Source: Homalodisca vitripennis
Lineage: Eukaryota; Arthropoda; Insecta; Hemiptera; Cicadellidae
Direction of reading: 5' to 3'
Length of the DNA: 64,000 nucleotides
NCBI RefSeq assembly: GCF_021130785.1
Contig: NW_025777429.1
Coordinates: forward strand, 33,765-97,764
The notes beneath the pieces are model-generated. The model saw only the letters and a program-made list of their open reading frames with translations, did not search any database and had not been told where the DNA came from. A program made the translations under genes and the position numbers. Positions 13,095-23,496 of the stretch are shown here, one piece after another; position 1 is the stretch's first letter, and each line of letters opens with the position of its first letter.

Positions 13095-13290
13095 CTAATC
13101 TTCTTAAACACCCCAGAGGAGGCTATGTGACGATGTTTGAGTGATACTGGAAGATATGGCGGTATGCCAAGTTTCCTCTCCTCGAAATGAGACAGCTTTC
13201 TTGTCAATACCACACTTAAGTTTCGGCAGGTTTTCACAGATATCCCAAAACAAAATTGATTAAAATGTTTATAACCCAATAATATCACCT
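13095..13290 (-). repeat. Dispersed repeat R2, copy 1
   Basis: About 190 bp are homologous to 51990-52170. Shared tracts include CCCCAGAG, CTGGAAGATATGGCGGTATG (GTGGCAATATG in the other copy), GTCAATACCACACTTA and GTTTATAACCCAATAA-like sequence. On the minus strand it contains an open frame of 77 codons (13055-13288). This is not shown to be a gene and probably reflects a repeat of unknown family. Confidence 0.6.
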
Positions 13291-13453
13291 ATATTAGTCA
13301 TAAATGTTATTAATTTTAGGGTATAGGACAATACATAATAGTAGCTTGTAAGTCGTGAACTATATATATATATTATATCCCGCCGGAGCAAGTACTTTTT
13401 GTGATTCAATGTTTATTGAAATCAAATGAGGCTATTGCTATTTGTACAATTTA

Positions 13454-13456
<3 letters not shown>

Positions 13457-13494
<38 letters not shown>
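13457..13494. repeat. (TA)19 microsatellite
   Basis: Uninterrupted TA dinucleotide run of 38 bp. Confidence 0.95.
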
Positions 13495-13497
<3 letters not shown>

Positions 13498-16400
13498 TTT
13501 TATTTGGCGAGAGGGATAGAGGACACGAAAGAGTAGTTGTTTCTTGAATATTGCTTAAGTAATCGTATCCTACATAAATGTATAGTATTGTTGCTGAAAA
13601 TAAATCTCATTATACCTTGATATATTGTTCCCTGATCACAGCGATTGCAACTGGATCAACGTTATGACATTTACATTTCTCTCGTGGGTAGCTATGGTGG
13701 CAAGGAGAAAATCGCTTTATACATAAAACAAACTAAGTGCAGTTATATGCCATTGTTACATATTTCCATCTACATTCTGACACAGGTAGCTATATAATTG
13801 AAGCCTCAGTGAAGCCTTTTACGCAAAACGAATTGTAACATTCTCATACATTGTTATTGATTAACTTTAGTTTATAAACTCTTTTTACCTTAATTAACCA
13901 TAGATTAGGATATATGTATTTAGTAATATCTTAGATTTTTAAAGTTGTTTTCCTTTTTCTAAGTCAAGTTTAGAAAGTACCGTTTTATCTAAACATAACA
14001 AAATTCACGTATTCAAAATGTATGTATGTAGGAACATGAAATGCATAGCTTTCAACATATTGTGGAATTAGTAGTAATATTTATACTTATAGAATAAATC
14101 CTTGTGTAGTTCGTTGCATAAAATGTTAAACCTTATTATTAGTTTTAATTTTTTAATTAGCTTATCCAGTAATAAGAAGAGCACAAATTTATAAATACTA
14201 AGATAAGTCAAAGTATTAGGTGACTAATTTAATGTTCTAACACAATAACACAAAAATTTTGTTTTAGTTTTTTGACAGTATTTTATGTTAAAAAAACTAT
14301 TAATAATCTACAGATATTACTTTGGCTGACTATTAGAAAATGTTTTTGGTAAATTATTAGGTACGAAAATATTTAATAAAATATTCAACAAAAATGAATG
14401 GAAGAATTTATTAAAAAGTTATTGCACACGCTTAGACTGCTGTAAAAAACTGATGAAACTAGTTTACGTGTAAAAAAAGATCGATGTTTTATCAATGTAT
14501 CTGTTAATATAACTATTATAACATTTTAAAAATAAATGGATTGAATCTAGTATGTACTAGGTGGCGTAGGAATATATGATATTACCCTTAAGTTTATATA
14601 ACGATATCTCTGGGATCAAAACTTTATATGCTTCTTTAAAGCTAATGAGTTAATTCAGGAGAAAGCACTGTAATAACAAAAGAAGTGTACAAACAATTAC
14701 AAAAGCTGAAAACAAAATGCCTGAGTTGAAACTTTATTTAGTTGAATTATAATATAAAAATTATTGATTCATAGGCAATTAAGAGTATTCGATTTAGTTA
14801 AATGAAATTTAGGTTGATATAGGATTTTTATTTTGCACTAATTTATGAGAAGCAGAGCGAATTCATTTTTAATAAGATGATTTACTTTTAATTCTAACCC
14901 TCCTTTGTCTGAGCTCAAGACTTTCACTCCGTCTAACATAGAGTATGTGACTCCTTCTTTGTTTCTCATATAAAAAATGGATATTCCCAGTCTGCCATAA
15001 ATAAGTTCAAAATAATTATATAAAAACTCTTATAGAAAAATTTCACGCTTATCCAGTCCCTTTTTTTGGGTTCTTAGGAGAAAGTTAGAAGATTAGGTCA
15101 CAAATATAGTACCTTTTAAAACTACTTTTGAGGCAAAAACCCTCCTACCCAAAGTCTTTTAAAATCCAAAGCGATAAATTATACACATGATTCAAAAAAG
15201 TTATATAGGTAAATACAGAGGCGAGGCAATATTTAGTGTTCCATTTTCACTGGTTTGGGCATGGCATGTTTTTTTAGCTCTTGCTTGGCTACTGTGTTGT
15301 TGGGCTGAATTTTCCTATATAACACAGGAATAGCGTAAAAAGAGATTGCTTCGTCTTCTTGAAATTAAAAGTTTCGTATATATCTCTCCTAATAAAACAC
15401 TTGCACAGACCCTCGAAAATGAGCAGATTATTGGTAATAAGAATACGGCTATTAGTGCTTTAAAAGAAATAAGAATAAAAGCATTAGTGTATGTGATGGA
15501 GTATTTGTTTCAATTATTTATTTTATGTTTAACTCCAAAACCATGTTAATTTCGTTAAAATGCTATATACCAAGTGCTATCTCATAATTAAAGTTGTACG
15601 AGGATTGACTTACAAATAATATATCGTACGTTTGATAATATAATCGTACACTTTTTCTACGCAAAAATGCAGTTGTAATTTGGACTAATTTTATTATTAG
15701 TTTTCTGAATCTGGATTTTAGTAATAATAACATTCATTCGCCAAAGGATAAACAAATTAATGAAAATTTACAAGAAAATATTAAAGGTATTTGTCCAAAG
15801 ATCAATTATGGAATTATTTAACTGTAATATGCAAAGGCCCCGTTCTCAATAAGGTAAAAAGTCCAAAATGCAATAGAATATTCTGTTTTGAAATAAGAAA
15901 AGTTCAGGTCCAGTTTAATGCAGCTCATGGATATTAGGAAATGACATAAGAATACTGTTTCCCCCTTAATACTACTAGCATTCTTTTATTGTATTAGAAA
16001 TCCTTGTGACTCATGAGCTAAAGGATCCTAGGTAGGTATAACAAGAAAAAGATTTAGATATAAAGATAATTTCCTTTAGAATTTCGTTATCTTTCAATAT
16101 AATGTAATAAAATATACATAGCTCAGAACCTGTTTAGTGAACAAAGACTTTCTCGTTGTTAATTTTAACCCGTAAACTATTTTTTAGGATGTACTATATA
16201 GCTATAATAAGTTTTACAAGATATACATGAAAAACAATTAAAAATAATTATTCTAGTTATTCAGATAACAAAATTCGAAATAAAAATGTTTTCTTGAACT
16301 AAATTTTCGGATTGGGTATTCACCTTTTATAATGTACATATCTAGAATGCAGCTGTTATGAAAAATAAGAATACAGCTATATCGCCTATTTAATTTACTT

Positions 16401-16627
16401 TAAAATAATGTATTAAAATAGGATTATATTTATACAGTAAATTATTTTTCTATTTTAGAGAAACTTAAGATTTATTAAAAATATACCAAGGAACACGGTA
16501 TTCTCACTACTATGGGTTGAGCTAATTAATTAAAGAATGTTTGTTTTAAAGATTGCATTGATTGGCGAATGGCAGCAAACCATTGAAAAATGTTAACAAA
16601 ATTTACGTAAACTAATAATTATATATT
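13495..16627. other. Gene-free AT-rich stretch
   Basis: Nothing recognisable. The 67-codon frame at 15346-15549 has no family features. Confidence 0.5.
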
Positions 16628-16631
16628 TAGT
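16628..16631. other. Target-site duplication (left) of the gypsy element
   Basis: TAGT directly abuts the left LTR and is repeated at 26290-26293 beyond the right LTR. A 4-bp duplication fits Ty3/gypsy integration. Confidence 0.8.
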
Positions 16632-17031
16632 TGCGACGATTTTCGAAAACTGAATTTGGAAAGACTGGGTCCTAAATAATAAACGAGGTCGTGAAACGTT
16701 GATTGGAAGGTAGGCATACGATATTAACACCAAAACAAAACACCGTGCCGGTTCGTAGAGGGAGCGGGCAGCCAGCTTTGATTTTGTAACTCCGACCACA
16801 GAAAACTCCAAGATGTCCTTGCCCTATCGAAGTCAGAAGAGAAGAGGACAAGAAACCTAATTCCCGATATCTAGAAAACCTGAAAATACTAGAACCAATC
16901 AAAAAGCCAGAAAGCCACAGAAACATCTAGAAAGAGAACAACCATCTGGTAAAACAGATGGCTCGACCAGCTGTAAGGAAACAGCTCCCGGTCCGTCCAA
17001 AGACCAACAAAATAAAGTGGCAAACGCCACA
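16632..17031 (-). repeat. 3' LTR of the gypsy element
   Basis: Direct repeat of 25892-26289. In element orientation it begins TGTGGCG and ends TCGTCGCA. It differs from the other LTR by a 5-bp AAAAC duplication near 16736 and three single-base length differences, with no substitution seen. Confidence 0.95.
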
Positions 17032-17043
17032 TCCTCCCCCTCT
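17032..17043 (-). other. Polypurine tract
   Basis: On the element strand AGAGGGGGAGGA directly abuts the 3' LTR. This is the expected plus-strand DNA priming site. Confidence 0.85.
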
Positions 17044-18870
17044 ACCCCGGGAGAGAAAAGAAAAACACTCAAAAGGATAAGGTAGGAAGACAAGGACGGA
17101 AAGATTAGAGACTACAACTGGTACTGGCTGTCGTTAGCAAACAGCTAGAAATAGCTCTAGTATGGATATCCTGCACGCTCGCGAGGCGCTCCAAAAGCGT
17201 AACGGCTAGAATCCATTCCGACTGACCACACTACTCAAGATTAAATATTTTTAGTTTAAAGAGGCTTGAGGAAAAGCCTAGTAGTAGTAAAAAAAACTTG
17301 AACAAAATTAACTACTTTCTGTGGTAGCTACCAATAAATAAAGGTCTGAAGTGTTGACACAAGGATGGGTTTTTTCGTTTGTTTCTACATCACTAATACG
17401 CTTGGTGGTCAAAAGGCTACAAGAGGGTGTTCCAGTAAGGTTGGGAAGGAAATTAAATAAGTGTACACTTATTAGCCAAAGCTTATTAGCCAAAGCACTT
17501 CCTAAAGTCTCCACCATCCGGGTATCTCCACCCCGGAACCCAAGGGCCACTTAAGCACCCGAATGGAAACCCCGAACGGCTGGCGGAACTCCTTGGACCA
17601 CCGGGAGAGTATTACTCCAGACATAAGGTCTGTATTTTTTTTCTTCAAAGATGGGAGGAACAGAAGGGATGAAGAGACCATTCCAAAGCGAAAATTAAAA
17701 ATATGAGAAAATTACACACCCATCATAATATCAACAGACCCAAGTTCGTGTTGTAAAGGCTAATTAGGTAAAAACCTGGTACTGGCAAAATTTAGCAAAA
17801 GTGGGCCAGTACTCTCCTCCCCCTACGGGACGGCTGAGAAAAAAAATTGGTGGCCAGTGGGAAAAGACAAAATAAAGTTTTATTTTTCCATACTAGTTTT
17901 TTAAATTTAGAGACTTGGAGCAAATAAATTCAGGCTCTTAAAAGGCGTGAAAGAAAAACTGTAGAGCTACGGGAAGAGCTTAACGGAGTAAGGAAATCAT
18001 TTGGTCGTGGTAAAGTGGTTTAATTAGGAACTTTAAAAACAAAAAAACAACTAGTTTCTAAGTGTTGGCCAGGAAAGGCAAAAAAAAAACCCTGAAACCT
18101 ACGGAAAAGAGACCCAAAAAAACTAACTGGGCCAAAACCCAACAAAATTAGGTTTACAATCAATAAACCTCTAAAACAATAACGATAAAAAAAAAGCCTT
18201 CAAAGGATAACAGTAACAACAGTAAAAAAAAAAAACACTTCCAATATAAACACTAAACAGCAAATAAATAAGATAGCTGCTGGAACATTTAGCAGCTTCA
18301 GAGACAAAATTATAAAGTCTTAAAGACACAAAGAGATAACAACAACAACTAACTACAAAAAATATATAGACAAACTACAATCTTCAACAATATTTTCAAC
18401 AATAAAAAACTAAACCTATCCATCGCTGCTAACTTAGCTGAATAACAAAGAATTCCACCTACTGCCAAAAGACTGACCCTACTAAGCAAGAGAAAGACAA
18501 AGAAAAGGAAAAGGGAAAGAAAATGTAAGCTTATGTTGTAAAATGTAATGGGTTGGCCGAACCAAGGATAGCAGGCTGCGCGACTGCATTAGGGAATGTT
18601 AAAAATAAATAAACATAAAATTCGCTCCCAATGTACAGCCTAGAAAAATTGCCGAAGCAAAAAAAATTCTCTAAACAGCCAATGCTAATCCTGATCCCCC
18701 CGTGTATATGTACTGTAAAAGAAGAGGAGTAAAAGTATCAGAGTGTTAATGTGGTGTAAGGAAGAGAAGAAGAAGAAGAAGGAGGAGGGAAAAAACTAAA
18801 CTAACATCACTATGCCCTAAACCATCCCTATAAACGTCCCGGCAGCGGTGCTTTGGTCTTAGATAGGCCC
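17044..18870 (-). other. Gypsy 3' non-coding region, no env
   Basis: About 1.85 kb lies between the integrase end and the PPT. It is A-rich on the plus strand, with homopurine runs (for example the AGAAG/GGAGGA tract near 18764-18795). Small frames at 17308-17554 show no signal peptide or fusion motifs, so no envelope is called. Confidence 0.6.
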
Positions 18871-18961
18871 AAAATATTTCTTTAGGTGGGAAACATGGGC
18901 CGACCTAATAAGTTTCCCTGACTTGGGACACCTCAATGTCACGGTGACTGGAGAGGTAAAA

Positions 18962-19951
18962 TCATGAATAACCAGAGGGCGTGACCACAGAGGTTGCAGT
19001 TTTGGCTGAAATTTGATTAGCCGCATTACTCAAATTTACTCGTCGAAACATTGCCAAATCACCGATACGAAAATTAACTGGTAAACGACCTTGGTTGTAC
19101 TGCCGAGCAACTTTTCGGTGTGCAACCTCCAACCGATCCAAGGCCTGAGACCATCTCCTCTGCATGTCTCTGGAATCTTGTGTTTGGAGGAGATCATCCA
19201 AATTCCAATTGTTTTCCAGGGGAGAAGTAATTTTGTAGCCAAGGAAAATTTCAGCAGGAGAGGTGCCAATTGACTCATGCTTAGCCGAATTAAAAGCGAC
19301 TTGGAATAAATGGAGATTAGTGTCCCAGTCAGTATGATTTTGAGAATGGAAAATTCTCAAGGCAACGCCGAGGTTTTTATTAACTCTTTCAGCAATTGAC
19401 GGCTTCGGATAATATGGCGAGGTCATAACGTGTTTGATACCAAGTTCCAGACACATGTTATCGAACTGTCTGGATTTGAAACAACCACCACGGTCGGTGA
19501 CGAGTTGTGAGGGGAAGCCAAAATACGCGAACAAGCCCTTATGCAAAAGATTCACCGTAGTAGGAGCGGTAGCATTTTTAGCAGGCAAAATCACTGTATA
19601 TTTTGAAAAGGCGTCAACGATTGTAAGAAGCCATTTGTGGCCTTTTTTTGTTCTAGGAAGAGGTCCCACGTAATCAACAAACACCCGTTGAAAAGGCCTG
19701 GTTGCTAATTGAGAAGCCAAAGGGCCTACCTTAGTATTTTGAGCCTGTTTGCATCTCTGACAGAAAGGACAAGCCTTTACCCTCTCTTGGATAGCCTGCT
19801 TCAGGTCGGTAGAAAAGAAAATTTGACTAATCCGATCCCAAGTTTTCTTGAATCCCAGATGAGCTCCGAGAGGTGACTCATGGTAAACTTTAAACAATAG
19901 GTCGTAGAGTTTGCTAGGTACCACTACTCTAGGTTTGGATTGATTAGGCAA
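18962..19951 (-). CDS. pol (integrase part): Gypsy integrase
   Basis: Retroviral-type integrase inserting the element cDNA. From the start at 19951 the zinc-binding domain has His24, His31, Cys61 and Cys64 (YHESPLGAH and ACPFC). The catalytic core has Asp93 (FVDYVGP), Asp153 (VTDRGG) and Glu188 (SIAERVN), giving the D,D-35-E spacing exactly. A basic C-terminal region follows (HRKVARQYNQGR, then a DLAMFRRV segment). The last about 15 residues are out of frame. A single-base shift near 19000 lets the conserved C-terminal part continue to about 18885. No chromodomain was seen. The proline-rich HTDW and AFNSAKHESIGTSPAEI segments are typical of Ty3/gypsy integrases. Catalytic residues are intact. 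Confidence 0.95.
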   Translation of the reverse strand: MPNQSKPRVVVPSKLYDLLFKVYHESPLGAHLGFKKTWDRISQIFFSTDLKQAIQERVKACPFCQRCKQAQNTKVGPLASQLATRPFQRVFVDYVGPLPRTKKGHKWLLTIVDAFSKYTVILPAKNATAPTTVNLLHKGLFAYFGFPSQLVTDRGGCFKSRQFDNMCLELGIKHVMTSPYYPKPSIAERVNKNLGVALRIFHSQNHTDWDTNLHLFQVAFNSAKHESIGTSPAEIFLGYKITSPLENNWNLDDLLQTQDSRDMQRRWSQALDRLEVAHRKVARQYNQGRLPVNFRIGDLAMFRRVNLSNAANQISAKTATSVVTPSGYS

Positions 19952-19997
19952 TTGGTGAACTAAAATGCCTTGAATTACAGAATAATTTTGATTGGGA

Positions 19998-20531
19998 TTA
20001 GTAACCCTTCAAAGATTTCACAATATTGCGAATTTGAGCATCTTGCTCTTGGTGGCCTTTGATGTCTTTGAAGGCTTCCGGTACAGAAAAAAGAATAAAA
20101 GCCTGTGTGTGGTCGGTTTTATTTTGAATAGTAGAACTCTGTGATGAATCGGTTTGGGGCTCAAATAAACGCGAGAGGCAGTCGGCCACAACATTGTCTT
20201 TGCCCCTAACATGCTTGACAGTAAATTGAAAGGCATTGATGAGAGTGGTCCAACGTGATATTTTTCCTACCTGGCGAGGATTGTTAAGTAACCATGAGAG
20301 TGAGGAATTGTCAGTCTCAAGCGTGAAGGAACGATGCTCTAAATATTGTCTAAATTTTGTAAAGGCATAGACTACTGCCAAAGCTTCTAAATGGAAAGTT
20401 GAATAGTTCCTCTCGTGTACATTTAAAGGACGGCTCGCAAAAGCTATAGGGTATATTTGGCCCTGGATTTCCTGAGACAGCACTGCACCTACAGCAGTAC
20501 CTGAAGCATCAGTTGACAGAATAAACGGGCA
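19998..20531 (-). CDS. pol (RNase H part): Gypsy RNase H domain
   Basis: This domain degrades the RNA strand of the replication hybrid. In the open frame, TDAS (20502-20513) gives the first acidic residue. HLEALAVVYAF follows with the Glu of the second site. Then come TDNSSLSWLL with the third Asp and KHVRGKDNVVADCLSRL with the final Asp, the usual end of a Ty3/gypsy RNase H. The frame is open to a stop at 20532-20534, where a shift separates it from the reverse transcriptase. The segment 20535-20768 (RT thumb and connection) is therefore split among frames. All expected acidic positions can be seen. Confidence 0.92.
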   Translation of the reverse strand, partial: CPFILSTDASGTAVGAVLSQEIQGQIYPIAFASRPLNVHERNYSTFHLEALAVVYAFTKFRQYLEHRSFTLETDNSSLSWLLNNPRQVGKISRWTTLINAFQFTVKHVRGKDNVVADCLSRLFEPQTDSSQSSTIQNKTDHTQAFILFSVPEAFKDIKGHQEQDAQIRNIVKSLKGY

Positions 20532-20768
20532 TCAAAAATTTGGTAAGCGTAGGACCGGAGCAGAGACTAAAGACCGTTTAAGTTTGTGAAAAGCATTCTG
20601 TTGCTCCTCACCCCATATGAAATTTACATCCTTTCTCTTTAACCTATTCAACGGCTCACAGATTGACGCGAAATTGGGAATAAATTTAGAATAAAAGGCA
20701 CACATTCCAAGAAACCTGCTAAGCTGCTTAGTATTTTTGGTTGAGGGTAGTTGTCGATAGGGCGAGTT

Positions 20769-21224
20769 CTATTTGGGTTGATGGTAACTTTTCCCATCTT
20801 CGAAGACGTGGCCTAGAAATTCTATTTTATGAGAGGCAATGACCATCTTTTCTGGGTTAACTGTTAACCCTGCCCTACTAAGTCGGTCAAGGACTAAATC
20901 GAGATGTCTTTGGTGATCTTCCAGATTTTCAGAAAAAATAACAAGGTCGTCGAAATAGCAGAACAAGAAATCAAATTTCACATCACCAAAGATTTTATTT
21001 ATCAACTGAGTCAGTATCATGCTACCACTAGCTAGACCAAAAGGGAGGTAATTGTATTCCCATTGGCCAGTGCTTGTGACAAATGAAGTGTACTTCTTGG
21101 AAGCCTCATCAAGTGGTATCTGGTTGTAAGCGGACACCAAGTCTAACATAGAAAAGATCTTAGCCTTGCCTAGAAATTGAAAAGAAGACTCTACCGTAGG
21201 CATCAGGGTTGAATCGAGCTCCAA
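20769..21224 (-). CDS. pol (RT part): Gypsy reverse transcriptase core
   Basis: RNA-dependent DNA polymerase palm and fingers. Counting from 21224, the first catalytic Asp is at residue 28 (MLDLVSAYNQIPL), followed by GQWEYNYLPFGLASG. The YxDD box is YFDD at residues 90-93 (CYFDDLVIFS), an accepted variant. NPEKMVIASHKIEFLGHVF follows and corresponds to the usual thumb start. The N-terminal fingers lie upstream at 21225-21340 in another frame. One break is beside an A5 run near 21341 and another near 21230. The catalytic centre is intact and the domain is full length if the frame breaks are discounted. Confidence 0.94.
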   Translation of the reverse strand: MELDSTLMPTVESSFQFLGKAKIFSMLDLVSAYNQIPLDEASKKYTSFVTSTGQWEYNYLPFGLASGSMILTQLINKIFGDVKFDFLFCYFDDLVIFSENLEDHQRHLDLVLDRLSRAGLTVNPEKMVIASHKIEFLGHVFEDGKSYHQPK

Positions 21225-21284
21225 GACATTGTTTTAAGGCGCGGAAGTCAACCACCAGGCGTGAAGAACCTCCCTTTTTAGGTA

Positions 21285-21978
21285 CTAAAAATGCTGGACT
21301 GGAGTAAGGGGAAGTTGAAGGTCTAATAACGCCTTTTTCTCCAGAAGGCCTTCGATATGCTCACGAATTAAAGCCATTTTCGGGGGAGCATAATGATACG
21401 GACGGCACCTGAACGGCTTGTCTGACTTGACAGTGATAGAATAAGTCAAAAGGTTAGTTTTACCCAGCTGTTTGGTCACAGTTTCGGGAAAACACCGCAG
21501 AATATTTTTAAATGTCTGAACTTGGGAATTATCAAGCCTCTCTCCAAAGATAGGTCCCAAACTAACATCCTCTGCCTGTTCATCCTCTTGGTTTTCGGCT
21601 ATAACTAGTGAAGTGTCAAAGGGAAAAGACACCTGGCGTTGAGCCGCATTAATGCTCATTTCAGAGGCCTGAATGAAGTCGAGTCCAATCAAAACAGGAA
21701 CCGGTAAGTTGTTAGTAACAAGAAATGGGAAAGTCCAAGAGAAACAAGCTAATTTGAAATGAATATGGGCCAAAAATTGAAAGGAGACATCTGAACCATT
21801 TGCAGCTGTAGCCGTCAATGAAGTTTTCTTCAACTTTCTTCACGACACCCTTGAGTTTAGAGAGAGTATCAAATACGCTTTTAGCTACGATAGATCTGGT
21901 AGAACCAGTATCAATCACAGCAGAAGACTTAATGTTAGAAAAAGCAATAGGAATTTCTAGGGGTTTGACCTTGGGCAA
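21285..21978 (-). CDS. pol (protease part): Gypsy protease and N-terminal RT linker (two overlapping frames)
   Basis: Retropepsin-type aspartic protease that processes the polyprotein. The frame from 21978 has the active-site DTGST at residues 23-27 after an IPIAFSN strand, then SIVAKSVFDTL. The frame shifts between 21833 and 21800 into a second frame (21833-21285). That frame holds the protease C-terminal motif VLIGLDFIQASEMSI and then, after a spacer, the RT lead-in with CRPYHYAPPKMALIREHIEGLL. That last block is the usual N-terminal landmark of Ty3/gypsy RT. Expected active-site residues are present. The frame change could be an assembly error. Confidence 0.88.
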
Positions 21979-22031
21979 AGCCGGAGCTAAAGGATTAATG
22001 GGCCTAGTCTTCTTGGGGAATGCCGGCCCTT

Positions 22032-22877
22032 TCAGCGAATTCCCCTTTTGGAGTTTAAATTAACCGCAGGATTAGCGGAACTATAATTATGGTTTTGATT
22101 ATTCCTATTATAGGAAAACCTCCGTTCCTGGTTTGGCCTACTATTGTTCCCTGGTAGCATATTATCTTGCAATTGATTAGAATTACAAACTTGGGGGTTC
22201 AGCCGCTGAATGAAAGCATTATCATAGCCATTTGCCCTTACTTGGCCCTGCCTAGAATTATTGGGTTGAGAATGAAAGTTCTGGTAAGGTCTACTATTAT
22301 TGTAAGGCCCGCTTCCTTGCCTTTGGTTACCTCCAAACGAATGGTTTGGATAAAATGTGCTATAGGGGGTTCTCTTAGCGGCGTCTCGGTCGAAGTTTGT
22401 ACCCGAACCACGGTAAAATGTTCTGTTATTATAACGATTATTTTGGAAAAGATGTCCAGCGTATTGTAAATTAGTATTATCATAAGTGACATTTTTATTA
22501 GAATCTATTGCAGCTTCCTGAGATTCAGAATTGCCATACCCTAACGGAGCTTGAACAGTGTTGACCGTCAAACTCTCAATCATGGAAACCATGTTTTTTT
22601 CCAGTTGTTGTACTGTGGTAGGGGGTTGAAGACCTGCAAAAGCTGCCCTAGTATGAGGGTTGAGACCGGTAAAAATAGTTGTAAAAATCTCGCCATCACT
22701 TATTTCTGGTCCAAGAATTTGGAAAATGCTAACAATGTCAGTAAGATAATCAGCAATAAGGTTCTGACAGTCGTTGTTGTCTATACATGAGTTTAGACTG
22801 AATGTCTCTAATGGCCCTAGATGAGAAAAAGGTAAACCTAATTGTCTGCAGAGCATTCGGCCAGGTAGAGTCAGCAC
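22032..22877 (-). CDS. gag: Gypsy Gag, capsid and Asn-rich C-terminal part
   Basis: Structural protein of the intracellular particle. Residues about 1-100 contain the capsid-like core (IFTTIFTGLNPHTRAAFAG at about 65-83). Residues 120-281 are low complexity, rich in Asn, Gln, Arg, Tyr and Ser (for example NNRYNNRTFYRGSG), and lack a CCHC zinc knuckle. The basic Asn/Arg-rich tail may replace the knuckle in RNA binding (inference). It is joined to the upstream Gag fragment by a frame change between 22878 and 23125, and a low-coding gap of about 250 bp spans the break. The protease frame follows 54 bp downstream. Confidence 0.8.
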   Translation of the reverse strand: MLTLPGRMLCRQLGLPFSHLGPLETFSLNSCIDNNDCQNLIADYLTDIVSIFQILGPEISDGEIFTTIFTGLNPHTRAAFAGLQPPTTVQQLEKNMVSMIESLTVNTVQAPLGYGNSESQEAAIDSNKNVTYDNTNLQYAGHLFQNNRYNNRTFYRGSGTNFDRDAAKRTPYSTFYPNHSFGGNQRQGSGPYNNSRPYQNFHSQPNNSRQGQVRANGYDNAFIQRLNPQVCNSNQLQDNMLPGNNSRPNQERRFSYNRNNQNHNYSSANPAVNLNSKRGIR

Positions 22878-23124
22878 TCACGAGACCCATCCACACATCA
22901 CGAAGTCTGCCTTCAGTGCGTGCCACAGCGTTTAATAGAATAGTTTTATCTGAACCTAAATTTAACTCTACTATTTTTTTGGATTTTTAAAACGAGAAAT
23001 TCTGTTAGCTGAAATAAATCTGTACCAGAAGTAATGGGTACCTCTCTAAGCATATCCCGCAAAATGTTAGGGAATGAGACATCGTCCCTGTTATATGGCC
23101 TATTTTGGGTTGCAATTTCTTGGG

Positions 23125-23496
23125 CTATACCGTCTTAGCAGTCGCTTCAATAGCATTTAAGGTCATTGTATGCAGACTCTTCACTAAACCACCAAGATCC
23201 ACCGGCACTACAGGGGGCAGCACAGTACAAGTTCCTACTTCGTCCTGTTTTAAACTGGGATTATCCACTAAATCATCCGTTACGGGTACCCTTGGTTCAT
23301 CCGCAGATTCCTCCAAGTCACTCACGACCCCTTCGCTAGACCGAGCCACAAATTCACTTAGCTGCACACGCATGGCATCAAGCTTATCCTTGGGTTTAAT
23401 TCCCCATAGCTTGCATTGTTCGCGGGCTTCCTCAATAGTCAACTTTTTAATCCAAGACACAGTCTTTGGAACATTATTTAAATCGAAGAACTTCAT
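23125..23496 (-). CDS. gag: Gypsy Gag N-terminus with SAP-like helix pair
   Basis: This is the 123-residue N-terminal part of Gag, with an ATG at 23496 that is the first good start after the leader. Residues about 15-50 (WIKKLTIEEAREQCKLWGIK and onward) resemble a SAP-type helix-turn-helix with the pattern L..EEAR..C...GIK...L. An acidic linker (VVSDLEESADEP) and a proline-rich stretch (VLPPVVPVDLGG) follow. It ends at an in-frame stop at 23125. The capsid part resumes in another frame. No membrane-targeting signal was seen. Confidence 0.75.
   Translation of the reverse strand: MKFFDLNNVPKTVSWIKKLTIEEAREQCKLWGIKPKDKLDAMRVQLSEFVARSSEGVVSDLEESADEPRVPVTDDLVDNPSLKQDEVGTCTVLPPVVPVDLGGLVKSLHTMTLNAIEATAKTV

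Noticed and set aside
17308..17554. Possible gypsy envelope fragment
   Set aside because: No signal peptide, transmembrane segment or fusion motif. Both strands are open by chance.
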